Origin: an uncultured Clostridia bacterium | GTDB lineage: Bacteria > Bacillota > Clostridia > Lachnospirales > CAG-274 | Reading direction: 5' to 3' | DNA length: 64,000 nt | Assembly (NCBI GenBank): GCA_947630475.1 | Contig: CANRHR010000006.1 | Location: 86,870-150,869, forward strand | Shown: piece after piece, positions 28,131 through 38,252 of the stretch | Numbering within the stretch: the stretch's first letter is position 1 | Layout: the number at the start of each line of letters is the position of its first letter | Notes under the pieces: generated by a model | Databases searched by the model: none | Told to the model about the DNA's origin: nothing | The model's input: only the letters and a program-made list of their open reading frames with translations | Translations under genes and position numbers: made by a program

Positions 28131-31100
28131 TTAATAATTGCTGTCCGCCAAAACGATATTTGTCATATAGAACAATTCGTTCAAACTCATAACATCTTTA
28201 GGCCTTACGCCGTTTGATGTATCAAAAAATCCCAAATCCGCCGCCTTAAGCAGTGAAATGCGATATATATCGCTTGCGGAGCCTATTTCGGAAGCGTATG
28301 AGCTTGATTCAAGCGGTGTATAATATGTTATCTGTCTGCCGGTTTTTGCTTCATAAAGCTTTATCAGAGCATTAACTGCCTGTTCACGGCTCACAACAGA
28401 GCCTGTTAAAAGTATTCCTTTTTTGCTTAAGGCATTATAATCCTCGGTTGATAAAGCTGAGCTTAACGCAACGTCCTTTCTGCCGGCAGCAATAGCCGCC
28501 GCAATATTATTAAACTGAACAACTGAAACCACGCCGTCCGGTTTATAACTTGTCATATCGGTTATATTAAGTCTGCTTGCAACGGAGCCTATGTTGCTGT
28601 TGGCAAGTGAATTAGCCTCGCCTGCGGCAAGAGGAGCCGCCGAAGCAATAACGGAATATGTGGCAAGCCTTGCGGATTCCGCATTATATGAGCCTGTCGC
28701 ATTATCATACGAAAATTCCAGCCTATTCCACAAATCAGATGTATTAGTATCATAATATAAACCAACATTGCTGTCAATTGAAGAATATCTGTTATCAAGC
28801 TTCATTGAAATGCCGAGATTTTCTCCCAAGGATTCCAAAATAGTTATATTGGTAGGCGTACTTACAGTTACAGAAACATTCTGTGGAGCTGAAAGATAGC
28901 CTTGATTGCTTGATAAAGCAGGCGTGCCTGATGGTTTTTCCGTTATAATTATTTTAACATCTGCGCCCAAGCCGTAATTGCTGATATTATCAAACTGCGC
29001 CGTATCCAAAAATCCGGGCTTAAATGTAAAGGTTGCATTGTTTGCCGTTACCTTAAGGCTTATTTTTCTTTCTTTAAAAGCTGTCATAACCGTATAAGGA
29101 ATGTCAACTATTCTTTGTTTAATCTCGCCGCCAAGATAGCTTGTTAAATCAAGCGGAAATACAAATACATTATTTGAGGCAAGTCTTGATATAAATCTTT
29201 GGTCAACAAGATTGTCGTCCATTCCGTCGGAATCTTCTTTATCAGAGCGAAAACGATAAGTAAGGCTTCTTGTCGGATAATCGTAAATTACCTCAAAGTC
29301 CTCATCGGGAAGCGGATAAAAATCGGGATTTTTATCTGAATTATATTCATCATCCGATGGCTCTGTATAGAGATTAACCGTATCGCTCCATTCGGATTCC
29401 GAAACATAAAATCTTTCCGCTGTGTTTGTTTTATTGCCTTTGTCTTCCGGCACAATAACCTCAACAGGATTTTCAAAATCATAATTATCCGCCATCTGAA
29501 GTATGTAGGAATACTCCTTAACAGAGCCGCCTTCACCATCCATACTTACAGTCAGTCTTGTCTTTACCCTAAAATAATAAACCTGATTGGGGTTAAGCTC
29601 GCTGAACATAACCATATAGCTGTTGTCAAAATTTTCATTATCCAAAACATTATAGCCGTCGCCGCTTTTATTTTCGGCTTCTTTATAAAGCTTATCTCCG
29701 TAAACCTTAAGCCATTCTACTATAAGATAGTCATAATTTGTGGCAATGTATTCTGTTGAATTTGCCGTATTGTATATCTTAAGATTTTCGGAGGACGCAG
29801 GGCCAAGGCCATCGGGAGCGTCCGGAGGAAGAAGCTCATCGGTTTCTATATAAATCGGGTTTGACCATTGCGAATATATCATATCGCCGTCATCACTTTG
29901 AGATATTGCCCTAAGCCATACATAATAGCCTGTTTGAGGGAAAAGATTTGTTACGGTGTAATGCAGGAAAATTCTTTCCTCTTCAACCTTTTCTATTCCG
30001 TTTTCCGCAATATCCTCGCTTGTTTTCACCAAAGCGGCTGAAGCGGGATCATCGAGAAGTATTTCGTTTACGGCAAGTTCATAGCTCATAGAAGAGCCTT
30101 GTTTTTCCCATTTTACCTCAAAAGAAACGTCATCATGCTCAACCTCTTGAAGAGTAGGCACAGTAGGCTGAACTTCAACAGCAGTTTCATCTGGAAGCGT
30201 TGTTCCTATAACATAAGTAGGATACGCCTGCTTTGTTCCATCGGAAAGTATTCTGTAAGGCCTTAAAATTATTACATAAGCCGTATTTTTTTCAAGCCCT
30301 GTTACCGCATATTCAAGGTATCCGCTTATGTTGGTTCCCGGCTCTATTTGGGTCCAGCCCTGATCTTCACTGTTTAAAAGGGTCTTAAGATATGTGATAT
30401 ATCCTCCCTCTTGATTTATGGAATTAAATGTAAGGCATTTAAGCTCATATTTTATATTTTCAGCCGAAAGATCGATTTCTCTAAGCTCAAGATTATTCGC
30501 GCTGTCCTCGTCAAGCCCAGCCGCTTTAAACAGCTCTCTTGCTTCGCCCTCATCTCTTGCGGAATATAGGCTGATAAGAGTATCATTATCCTCATCTATA
30601 TTATCCACGCCGTAAATGAGCTGAGAATCTCTCAGGCTCACTATGGAATACCAATCATCAGTCTGGCTGTCATATACCTCATACCATTTAGAATTCCATT
30701 CCACAGTAATCGAACTTTGATCGATTACCTTTTCGCCGTTTTCGTTTCTTTTTATTCTAAGCGGAGGCTTATTAAGGGATTGAGGAGATGAAATATCCTC
30801 ATCTGTCGGAACATAAACCGAAATATATACCGGCTCCGCCATTTTATCAACATCTTCGCAAGGCTTAATTGCAACAAGTTTGATATAATAAGTTTTGTTT
30901 TTTTCTATGCTTGCTGTTGTGTATCCTCCCTGACCGTCTGATGTGGCATATTGATTTAAAACTGTGTTATAACAGGGCAGATCTAAATTTTCATTTTCCG
31001 TAAGATTAAGATCCGCCGCCGGAACTCTTGAAAGCGCCTTTATGTTTAAATTAACATCATGTATGGCCTCAAGGGTATCAGCCACCCAAAGATCATAAAC

Positions 31101-32456
31101 AACATTTGTATCTACATAGGTTCCGTCCTCTCTTACAAAAGCTTCTTCATTTTCGTTGTAAGGAGATCTTACAAACGCCTCCCAATATACATCTAACGAA
31201 GCTCTGTTATTGCTTAAATCCACCCCAACATAAACATCGGGCTTATTAGGGGTTATATTAACCAGCGATGGATCGTAAACGGCAACCGCCGATTCAATAG
31301 GAGTATCTTTCCCATCAACATAAATCAAAAGTTTATAATATTTTTTTATTGTAGGCTTATCTATCTGCCAAGTATTTACATAAATTGCCTGAGGAGAAAA
31401 TATTGTACCTATTTTATTGCCTATATCGGTTTCGGAATCGCCATCATAAATTTCTATCCTGGAAATAGAACCTATTGTATTTGAAATTCCCCACCAATGG
31501 AGCTTAAGAAATTCTTTGCCGTCTTCATAAACCTCAAGAGGTATGGCAATACTTGCTTCATTTGTTCTGTATTCTTTATCTGTCATATATCTGAATGACA
31601 TTCTGTAAGTATCGTCGCCTATTGAAATATTTCTGTAACTCTGCCCTGTCAAGCTGAGATCTCTGACAGGGACGCTGTTATAAAGCGGCTCGACTTTTAC
31701 GGCGTAGTATTCGCCCTGTATAAGATTTTCATCGTAAATATCATAAGATAATATCTGAACGCCGTTTCTTGTGTTGTCTGTTCTTGTTCTTATAGCTTCA
31801 TCATCAATATTTATATCTTTATAGGTATTAAAAGCGGTTACTATGCTGCCGCCCCTTTGATAGTATATCCTATAACCGTTAAAAATATTTCTTCCCTTAT
31901 ACTGAGGGTTATCCCAATTAACGGTAAGAATATTTCCGGAACCGGATGCATTTACTTGGATATCCGTCATAAAAAGCACCTTTTCGGGATCATTGTTTTC
32001 ATAAGGAGCATTTTCCTTAACTGTTGTTGAATTTGGCAGTTCATATGTATGTTCATGGTGAGGCATAACTCTAAACTCGTATATACTGCCCGATGTAAGA
32101 GGTACCTGAGGATTAATAACAGCCGTAAGGACATTATTTCCGTCTATATCATCATATTCGGTATACTTGGTTTCGTTTGCGGTTGCATTAAGGCCCTCTA
32201 TGAGGTAGCCCGCAGGCTCATGGATATCTGCGCCGTTAAGCGCCTGAGGGTCCTCTGTTGTAGACCAGTTATTGGGATTATTCCAGCTTAAGCTTATTCT
32301 ATAATTTGTATCGCTTGTAGGAATAGAAGCAATTGTAAGGTTTGATATATGCCTTTGAAGGTTGGCAAATACCAAATTCGGCGGAAGCAGCGACGCTGAA
32401 ATCGAGCCTACAATGCAAACCGAAGCAAGCCTTTTTAATATTTTCTTTAATTTCAT
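28131..32456 (-). CDS. Giant Fn3-repeat surface protein, 1441 aa
   Basis: Signal peptide (about residues 1-31: LASVCIVGSISASLLPPNLVFA), then multiple fibronectin type III-like domains over residues 35-950, recognised by strands such as YRISLSWNNP, ILTVNWDNPQYKG, SITVEWNSKWY and VSFEVKWEKQG with Y-F/Y-x-V ends. A different beta-rich module (residues 1000-1300) follows, ending ARLATYSVIAS. The C-terminal 150 residues resemble degenerate SLH repeats (VVSREQAVNALIKLYEA, VRPKDVMSLNELFYM). Starts 12 bases after the upstream giant gene. Probably wall-attached; ligand unknown. Confidence 0.85.
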   Translation of the reverse strand: MKLKKILKRLASVCIVGSISASLLPPNLVFANLQRHISNLTIASIPTSDTNYRISLSWNNPNNWSTTEDPQALNGADIHEPAGYLIEGLNATANETKYTEYDDIDGNNVLTAVINPQVPLTSGSIYEFRVMPHHEHTYELPNSTTVKENAPYENNDPEKVLFMTDIQVNASGSGNILTVNWDNPQYKGRNIFNGYRIYYQRGGSIVTAFNTYKDINIDDEAIRTRTDNTRNGVQILSYDIYDENLIQGEYYAVKVEPLYNSVPVRDLSLTGQSYRNISIGDDTYRMSFRYMTDKEYRTNEASIAIPLEVYEDGKEFLKLHWWGISNTIGSISRIEIYDGDSETDIGNKIGTIFSPQAIYVNTWQIDKPTIKKYYKLLIYVDGKDTPIESAVAVYDPSLVNITPNKPDVYVGVDLSNNRASLDVYWEAFVRSPYNENEEAFVREDGTYVDTNVVYDLWVADTLEAIHDVNLNIKALSRVPAADLNLTENENLDLPCYNTVLNQYATSDGQGGYTTASIEKNKTYYIKLVAIKPCEDVDKMAEPVYISVYVPTDEDISSPQSLNKPPLRIKRNENGEKVIDQSSITVEWNSKWYEVYDSQTDDWYSIVSLRDSQLIYGVDNIDEDNDTLISLYSARDEGEARELFKAAGLDEDSANNLELREIDLSAENIKYELKCLTFNSINQEGGYITYLKTLLNSEDQGWTQIEPGTNISGYLEYAVTGLEKNTAYVIILRPYRILSDGTKQAYPTYVIGTTLPDETAVEVQPTVPTLQEVEHDDVSFEVKWEKQGSSMSYELAVNEILLDDPASAALVKTSEDIAENGIEKVEEERIFLHYTVTNLFPQTGYYVWLRAISQSDDGDMIYSQWSNPIYIETDELLPPDAPDGLGPASSENLKIYNTANSTEYIATNYDYLIVEWLKVYGDKLYKEAENKSGDGYNVLDNENFDNSYMVMFSELNPNQVYYFRVKTRLTVSMDGEGGSVKEYSYILQMADNYDFENPVEVIVPEDKGNKTNTAERFYVSESEWSDTVNLYTEPSDDEYNSDKNPDFYPLPDEDFEVIYDYPTRSLTYRFRSDKEDSDGMDDNLVDQRFISRLASNNVFVFPLDLTSYLGGEIKQRIVDIPYTVMTAFKERKISLKVTANNATFTFKPGFLDTAQFDNISNYGLGADVKIIITEKPSGTPALSSNQGYLSAPQNVSVTVSTPTNITILESLGENLGISMKLDNRYSSIDSNVGLYYDTNTSDLWNRLEFSYDNATGSYNAESARLATYSVIASAAPLAAGEANSLANSNIGSVASRLNITDMTSYKPDGVVSVVQFNNIAAAIAAGRKDVALSSALSTEDYNALSKKGILLTGSVVSREQAVNALIKLYEAKTGRQITYYTPLESSSYASEIGSASDIYRISLLKAADLGFFDTSNGVRPKDVMSLNELFYMTNIVLADSNY

Positions 32457-32468
32457 TCAATTGCCTCC

Positions 32469-35400
32469 TTATACAAGGTTGGCTTTTTCAGCCAACCTTG
32501 CAAGCATATTCAAAAACTCCTTAACGGTTATAGTGCCGTTGGGATTCATATTTGCATTGCTGTAAATGCCTGTTTCGAAAGCCGCCTGCACCGATTTTTT
32601 ATAAGCATTCGCAATGCCGTTAATCGCAGCAGTCAAGCCGTAATTTCTTATTTGAATGGTATCTATCTTTGTATTTGTTCTTATTTGGTATGCCATCATT
32701 GTAAAATGTACGGCCTCCTGAGCGGAAATATTTGTTTGCGAGCTTCTGCCCACAACGGATATTCCTTTGGATATTAAATAATTTTGAGGATCGTCAGTTT
32801 TTGCTGCTCCCGATATTCTGGCTATGCAGCCCAAAACTTCCGTTCTTGTAAGCGGTGCGTTAATGTTTATGCTTCCCTGCTTTCCAAGGTAGTCCTCAAG
32901 GCCGAATCTTGCCACAAGATTGGTTATAATTGTTCCGTCCTGTTCACCTGTTACTCCGGGTATTGTTATAACATAACCAGTAAAGGCATATATGCCGGGA
33001 TACAATGTATATATAGCCTTTCTTGCGCCGTAATCAGCTATATCCTGGCTTATCCATGAGCCGTTGTACTGTCTGTTTCCTTTAACGTTTTCATCCGCTG
33101 AAGCAGGATATGTAATTATCATATTGGCATGAAGAGTAAGAGAAACATAATTGCTCCTTGTTACCTTATCAAACTCATCATCAAGAGTTTTTTCAAAATT
33201 TCTCTTGTAAGTTTCTATTTTATCCTTAATAAGCTTAACAAACTCCTCGCTTGCTTCTTCTTCGCTTATAAGATCTTCAAGGTCGTCAAGAAGCTCTTCC
33301 ATGTCATCTTCATCAACAGATTTTTCTATAAGCTTTACAATCATTTCAGAATCCCATATGTTAGTATCCTTTTTACTTCCTACGGTTTCAACGGTAACGT
33401 TAACAACCGGACTTATTGGATTTTCATCGTTTATCTGATAAGATACATTATTGAAATCCGCCGTTATTTTAACATAATAATCTTTAACATCGTTTGTTTT
33501 AATCTTATCTTTAATATCTATTATTGCATCGTTAAATGTAGGATCGATACTCTTAGGGCCAAAGATAACTTCCATATCGCCATATTTTAATCTAAAGCCC
33601 TTATTTGCATTATATGCCTGCTCGATAGCGCTGCCCGGCAGATAATATGTTTTTTTCTGGCCGCCTATTCCATCCGCAAGATCGATAACTCCTTCGGGGG
33701 TTGAGGCAATAAGAGCGCTGAAAGGACCCGGACGATAAATTGCCGTTGTAACAACGTTTGTATCCTCAACAAGCCAATAAGGTTCTTTAATCAAATCATT
33801 AACAAGGTCTTTATAATGATCAACCCAAGAATTTTTTTCATGATTTTCATCATAATCATCTTGATCCATATTTGTTCTGTGAGAAACAACATTTGAATAT
33901 AATGAAGCATCATTCAAATTTTTATCAAAAAGCCTTAATTTTATCTGATAACGGCAGCCTGCTTCCAGGTTTTTGATTGTATAAAGGCAGGTCACGGTTC
34001 CATCTTCGGCTTCGGTATAGCTGAATCTGCTCATATCGATAGGCTCCGGCTCGCTCCATGCTTCGCCATCTTTTTTGATGGAATACTGAAGTTCAAATGT
34101 ATTGCCTACTCTATCCATATCGATATCTTTAAGTTTAAATCTTACGGCAACTTCAGACAATTTATCATAGTCTTCATCTAAGGCAACTTCCAAATCATAT
34201 GGGCCTTTAACGGGATCTGTGGTTAACGTAAGAGGAACCCAAACCGAATAAGCCATATCCCCTTTATCGGAAACTCTAACCGTCCTTATATAGTAAAAAT
34301 AAAGATGATTGGGTGAAAGGGTATTGTCTGTCAAAGTACCTATATCGTAATTTGAATTATCGTATGCAAATTCTTCAATGCTGTTTTCCTCTGAGGAAAA
34401 TCCGCTTCCTGTGTATGAATATGTATTTATTGCATCGGTTCTCAAGCCTTGCTTTTGGACATTCTCAGGAAGTTTTTGCCATGTTTCATCATAGCTTAAC
34501 TTGGATTTAATAAGAGAATCGTCCATTTTTTCGCCCATAAGCCTTATAAACTGATATTCGAGCTTTGAGCCTGAAGCCGGATCCGAAATCTCGTGAACAT
34601 TATCCCAAAACAGCTTTGCGGAGCTTTCCGTTATTTCGCTCTTATCAAAATTTGTCGGCGCCGGAGGATCATTTTCATCATCTTGGGGGCTTTCATCGTC
34701 ATTAAGCGTTGTTACAGAAACCATCTTGCAATAACTTGAGTTATCAAAACTTTCGTATTTATATTCTCCGTCGCTTTCATTGTACGGAAGCATAGTTGTT
34801 TCTGCTATTATATAGTAATCTTGGTTTTTATCCAATCCGCTCAACAGCATAACCTGATTTGATTCATCAGGCGTTTGAAGCACATTTTCAATTTTAGCTA
34901 TCTTTCCATCTCTCAATTCGCTTCTGAGATCTTTGCCGCTTGAATCGAGAGCTGAGGACAGATCAAGCCCGTTATCCGGAGTTTTGTCGCCGTAATCATA
35001 ACTGCGTATAAGATCTGCTATTTCGGCAGGCATATTTTGTCTGTCGGTATCATAGCTTATAAGATTATCCAACAGAGCTTTATCCTGAGAAATATATAAA
35101 TTATATTTAAGCGATTTTTCGCCTATGGAAAGACCAAACGGCTCAAGCATAGCCTTTATATAGCTGTACAAATCTGAATTTACGCTTACTCTTGTCAATG
35201 CTCTCCAGCTAAGCTCAAAGCTTGTTGTTTTTCTGTAATTTTCATCAATATTAAGCCCCTGAGGCTGAGGAAGCTCAAGGTCTACTATATCATCAAGCGT
35301 TATATCTATAGGCAGTGATGCCGCTGAAACATACTGGGTGTTTCCTATATGATATTCAGCGTGATTATTTATAAAATAAACGCTCGGATACAAAAATTGT

Positions 35401-37310
35401 TCTGTTTTTTCATCAACGCTTGAAACAGGGAATCTGAATGTAGCGCTTGCCAAAGTTGTTACATATTCATCACCGCTTATAACCTGACGTCTTTCGGTTA
35501 TATCATAAGCTTCAAGCGTTCCCTCGCCCTGCGTCATGGATGCGACCAACTCACCGTTGGCATCAAGGCTGAAATTAAGCGTAACTCTTGCAAATTTTTC
35601 TTCATTTTCGTCATAAGGCACATCGCCTTTATTAAATATATAATCAACATCAAGGCTTCCGCCGTTTCTTTTAACAAGGTTCTCCAAAACAGATTTATAT
35701 GCTACATCCCATTGCAGAGTAATTAGCATTTCCTTTTTTTCCGTATTTGGATCCTTAACTATAAACAGGCTTGTAACCTCAAGATTTTCCGGCGCACCGA
35801 TTATAATATCAGACTCATCGGGAGTAAATTTAAGAATCTGAGAAGTTGTTTTTATACTCACCGCGCCGGGTGTATTATCCGGAGGGGTAACCTCAAATTC
35901 CACCCTTAAGAATCTGGTTTTGTTGTTGATTGCATTTAAATCAACAGGGAGATAGATAGAAGATGCTCCCTTTGTTTTATCTTCATATTCAGCCCATTGT
36001 GACAAAGTTTCTGATGTAGAGCCTTGATAAACCGTATAAAAGCCCGAATATCCAACATATGGTTCTATTTTTATATAAAACTCATCGCTTGAGGTTGAAA
36101 CTATGCTAAACTCAGGATAGGTATATACCGTACCAAGAGCAAGCTCTGATGCCGTTGAAAGGAAGTCCTCTTCGTTAGGCTTATAAAGCGATATTTCCAC
36201 AGGATTATAAATAGTGCCTGCCTGAAGATTTTTAATATTGACATTTACTCTGTTTGACGCCACATCGGCAATAACCTCGGCATCGCTTGCGGTTGATATT
36301 GTTGTTTCCGAATTGATATCATCAGAATAAATATTGTCAATATTGATCTGCATTTTCTTTTTATCCGAATCATTGCTCAAATCAATAATAACAGATGTTT
36401 TATCATCATCATTTTTCATATCCGATATATCGGGATATTCATACTTGTATGTATCTTCATTCCAAACCCTAGGCATATCAAACGAAAGAACAAGCTCAGG
36501 CTCAAAGCCCGGGTTCTCTTCGGTAAGCGGCCTTTTTGTATGGTCTATGGGATTTGTCCTTTCGCCTGTCCTGTTGTTTGCATAAGGCGTTGAAGTGAAG
36601 GTGTCGGTATTTATTCCGGTAAAAATTTCAAGCTCTTCCGTCGTATCCACGGCGCTGCTTCCGGTAAGGGTCAAATCAAGTGAAATATCATAAATATTTC
36701 CTGTTCTTAATCCATCGGTAACAAAATAAAATAAGTTGCCGTTTCCTCCGATAACCCATTTAAATTTTACATTTCTGTTGTCAAATTTAAAACTGAAGCC
36801 TGTATTTTGAATAATATTGAAAGAAACTTCTTCAGCTTCTCCCGCTTCGTTGTAATTTACCCTAAAATTTTCATCGGCAACAGGATAAGATGTTGCATTA
36901 GGTTTTACATAATTTCCTGTTGCTGTGCTGTAAACCTGATAAACACTGTCGCTTACGTCGATATATTTTTTTTCGGCATAGTTATATACCTTATATGTAA
37001 CCGTTGCAACCTCAGATCTTTTTTCAACGGTAAAATCAACCCTTTTGTTATCGGTTATATTATAGCTTAATTCATATTTTCCGCCATCGAAAGAAATTCC
37101 GTTATTTACTCCGAAATCCCACCAAAAAAGCGCCTTATCATAATTAGAACCTCTTTCGGTAAGATTAAGCGAATCATCGAGTATCATATTTTTATCCCAC
37201 TCGAAAGTAAAGCCGGAGCCTTCTTCGGCATATGCATTATTAAAGCCAAAGCACAAAAAAGCATTGACAAGCATAATAACCGACAGAATTCTGGCTAAAA
37301 ATCTACTCAT
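32469..37310 (-). CDS. Giant Fn3-repeat surface protein, 1613 aa
   Basis: Signal peptide ending near NNAYA (about residue 28). Beta-rich repeats fill most of the protein, including Fn3-like domains (TSFELSWRAL, SSAKLFWDNVHE, GCRYQIKLRLF). A later module (about residues 1200-1480) ends ARKAIYTLYPGIYAFTGY, similar in layout to the downstream paralogue. The C-terminus has SLH-like units (APLTRTEVLGCIARIS, GTITVKEFLNMLARL). The two giant genes appear to form an operon with related architecture, suggesting two parts of one surface structure (inference). Confidence 0.85.
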   Translation of the reverse strand: MSRFLARILSVIMLVNAFLCFGFNNAYAEEGSGFTFEWDKNMILDDSLNLTERGSNYDKALFWWDFGVNNGISFDGGKYELSYNITDNKRVDFTVEKRSEVATVTYKVYNYAEKKYIDVSDSVYQVYSTATGNYVKPNATSYPVADENFRVNYNEAGEAEEVSFNIIQNTGFSFKFDNRNVKFKWVIGGNGNLFYFVTDGLRTGNIYDISLDLTLTGSSAVDTTEELEIFTGINTDTFTSTPYANNRTGERTNPIDHTKRPLTEENPGFEPELVLSFDMPRVWNEDTYKYEYPDISDMKNDDDKTSVIIDLSNDSDKKKMQINIDNIYSDDINSETTISTASDAEVIADVASNRVNVNIKNLQAGTIYNPVEISLYKPNEEDFLSTASELALGTVYTYPEFSIVSTSSDEFYIKIEPYVGYSGFYTVYQGSTSETLSQWAEYEDKTKGASSIYLPVDLNAINNKTRFLRVEFEVTPPDNTPGAVSIKTTSQILKFTPDESDIIIGAPENLEVTSLFIVKDPNTEKKEMLITLQWDVAYKSVLENLVKRNGGSLDVDYIFNKGDVPYDENEEKFARVTLNFSLDANGELVASMTQGEGTLEAYDITERRQVISGDEYVTTLASATFRFPVSSVDEKTEQFLYPSVYFINNHAEYHIGNTQYVSAASLPIDITLDDIVDLELPQPQGLNIDENYRKTTSFELSWRALTRVSVNSDLYSYIKAMLEPFGLSIGEKSLKYNLYISQDKALLDNLISYDTDRQNMPAEIADLIRSYDYGDKTPDNGLDLSSALDSSGKDLRSELRDGKIAKIENVLQTPDESNQVMLLSGLDKNQDYYIIAETTMLPYNESDGEYKYESFDNSSYCKMVSVTTLNDDESPQDDENDPPAPTNFDKSEITESSAKLFWDNVHEISDPASGSKLEYQFIRLMGEKMDDSLIKSKLSYDETWQKLPENVQKQGLRTDAINTYSYTGSGFSSEENSIEEFAYDNSNYDIGTLTDNTLSPNHLYFYYIRTVRVSDKGDMAYSVWVPLTLTTDPVKGPYDLEVALDEDYDKLSEVAVRFKLKDIDMDRVGNTFELQYSIKKDGEAWSEPEPIDMSRFSYTEAEDGTVTCLYTIKNLEAGCRYQIKLRLFDKNLNDASLYSNVVSHRTNMDQDDYDENHEKNSWVDHYKDLVNDLIKEPYWLVEDTNVVTTAIYRPGPFSALIASTPEGVIDLADGIGGQKKTYYLPGSAIEQAYNANKGFRLKYGDMEVIFGPKSIDPTFNDAIIDIKDKIKTNDVKDYYVKITADFNNVSYQINDENPISPVVNVTVETVGSKKDTNIWDSEMIVKLIEKSVDEDDMEELLDDLEDLISEEEASEEFVKLIKDKIETYKRNFEKTLDDEFDKVTRSNYVSLTLHANMIITYPASADENVKGNRQYNGSWISQDIADYGARKAIYTLYPGIYAFTGYVITIPGVTGEQDGTIITNLVARFGLEDYLGKQGSININAPLTRTEVLGCIARISGAAKTDDPQNYLISKGISVVGRSSQTNISAQEAVHFTMMAYQIRTNTKIDTIQIRNYGLTAAINGIANAYKKSVQAAFETGIYSNANMNPNGTITVKEFLNMLARLAEKANLV

Positions 37311-37504
37311 TACAAAACCTCCTTAAACATTTAATTTTAATTTCTCTTTAAGGCGCAAATAAGCGCCGCCTTAAGCAATGAGCAAAACTCAAAACATTGT
37401 TATTTACTATTATATCTCTAATTCTTCAAAATTAAAATAGGTTTATATTAAAATTTCTTTACAATTTTGTTGGGTTGTCAAAAAATTCATTTTTATTTTT
37501 AAAA

Positions 37505-37549
37505 TTTAACCGACAAGTCAATGATATTCGTACTCTGCTATACTTGCTT
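37505..37549 (-). repeat. Family 2 end fragment, copy 4
   Basis: The minus strand contains GTACGAATATCATTGACTT followed by GTCGGTTAAA, the right end of family 2. It abuts and partly overlaps the -35 region of the DUF1349 promoter. Confidence 0.65.
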
Positions 37550-37571
37550 ATCAATAAATATTTGTTATAAT
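37544..37571 (+). promoter_or_regulatory. Sigma-A-type promoter for the DUF1349 gene
   Basis: TTGCTT, 16-base spacer, TATAAT with an extended TG (TGTTATAAT), 39 bases upstream of the start codon. Confidence 0.65.
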
Positions 37572-37609
37572 AAATAATCAGATAAAACACAAAATTGGGA
37601 GGTTAGACT

Positions 37610-38215
37610 ATGTTTGATATTAACAAGCTTAAATGGATAAGAGAGCCTAAAGATTATAATATCGGCGCCGATAAAACAGTTATTATAACCAAGCCATACA
37701 CCGATTTATGGCAGAGAACTTATTATCATTTCAGAAACGACACTGCGCCGGTGCTTCAGATGAAAACATCCGAAAAATATTTTTCATTTACAGTAAAAAC
37801 CGAATTTGAAAGCAATTGGCGTTTTGACCAATGCGGCATTGTTATGTATCTTGACAGTGACAATTGGCTTAAATGCTCTGTTGAATATGAAAACGATAAA
37901 TTTCAGTATTTGGGAAGCGTTGTAACCAACAACGGATATTCAGATTGGGCAACGATTAAAATCGATGCTTGCGTTAAATCCATGTGGTACCGCTTAAGCC
38001 GAAGAGAATCTGATTTTTGCATTGAATATTCCGAAAATGGATCTGATTTTTCTCAAATGAGAATATGTCATATGTGGAACGCAGACAACGAAATCAGCTT
38101 TGGCATCTATGCGTGCAGCCCGGAAAATTCATCATTTAAAGCGGTATTTACAAATATGGACGTTACTGAATGTAAATGGCATGCCCACGATGGACAACAG
38201 CCCGATGAAAAATAG
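37610..38215 (+). CDS. DUF1349 family protein
   Basis: 201 aa, the usual family length; a concanavalin/laminin-G-like beta-sandwich. Family markers seen: LKWIREPKDY, ADKTVIITKPYTDLWQRTYYHF, DQCGIVMYLDSDNWLKCSVEYE and WYRLSRRESDFCIEYS. No signal peptide, so cytoplasmic. The biochemical role is not established, though carbohydrate binding or processing is often proposed from the fold. GGGAGG precedes the ATG. Confidence 0.88.
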   Translation: MFDINKLKWIREPKDYNIGADKTVIITKPYTDLWQRTYYHFRNDTAPVLQMKTSEKYFSFTVKTEFESNWRFDQCGIVMYLDSDNWLKCSVEYENDKFQYLGSVVTNNGYSDWATIKIDACVKSMWYRLSRRESDFCIEYSENGSDFSQMRICHMWNADNEISFGIYACSPENSSFKAVFTNMDVTECKWHAHDGQQPDEK

Positions 38216-38252
38216 TCACTTTGGCATCAAACAGTATTCTTCTGTTATATAA

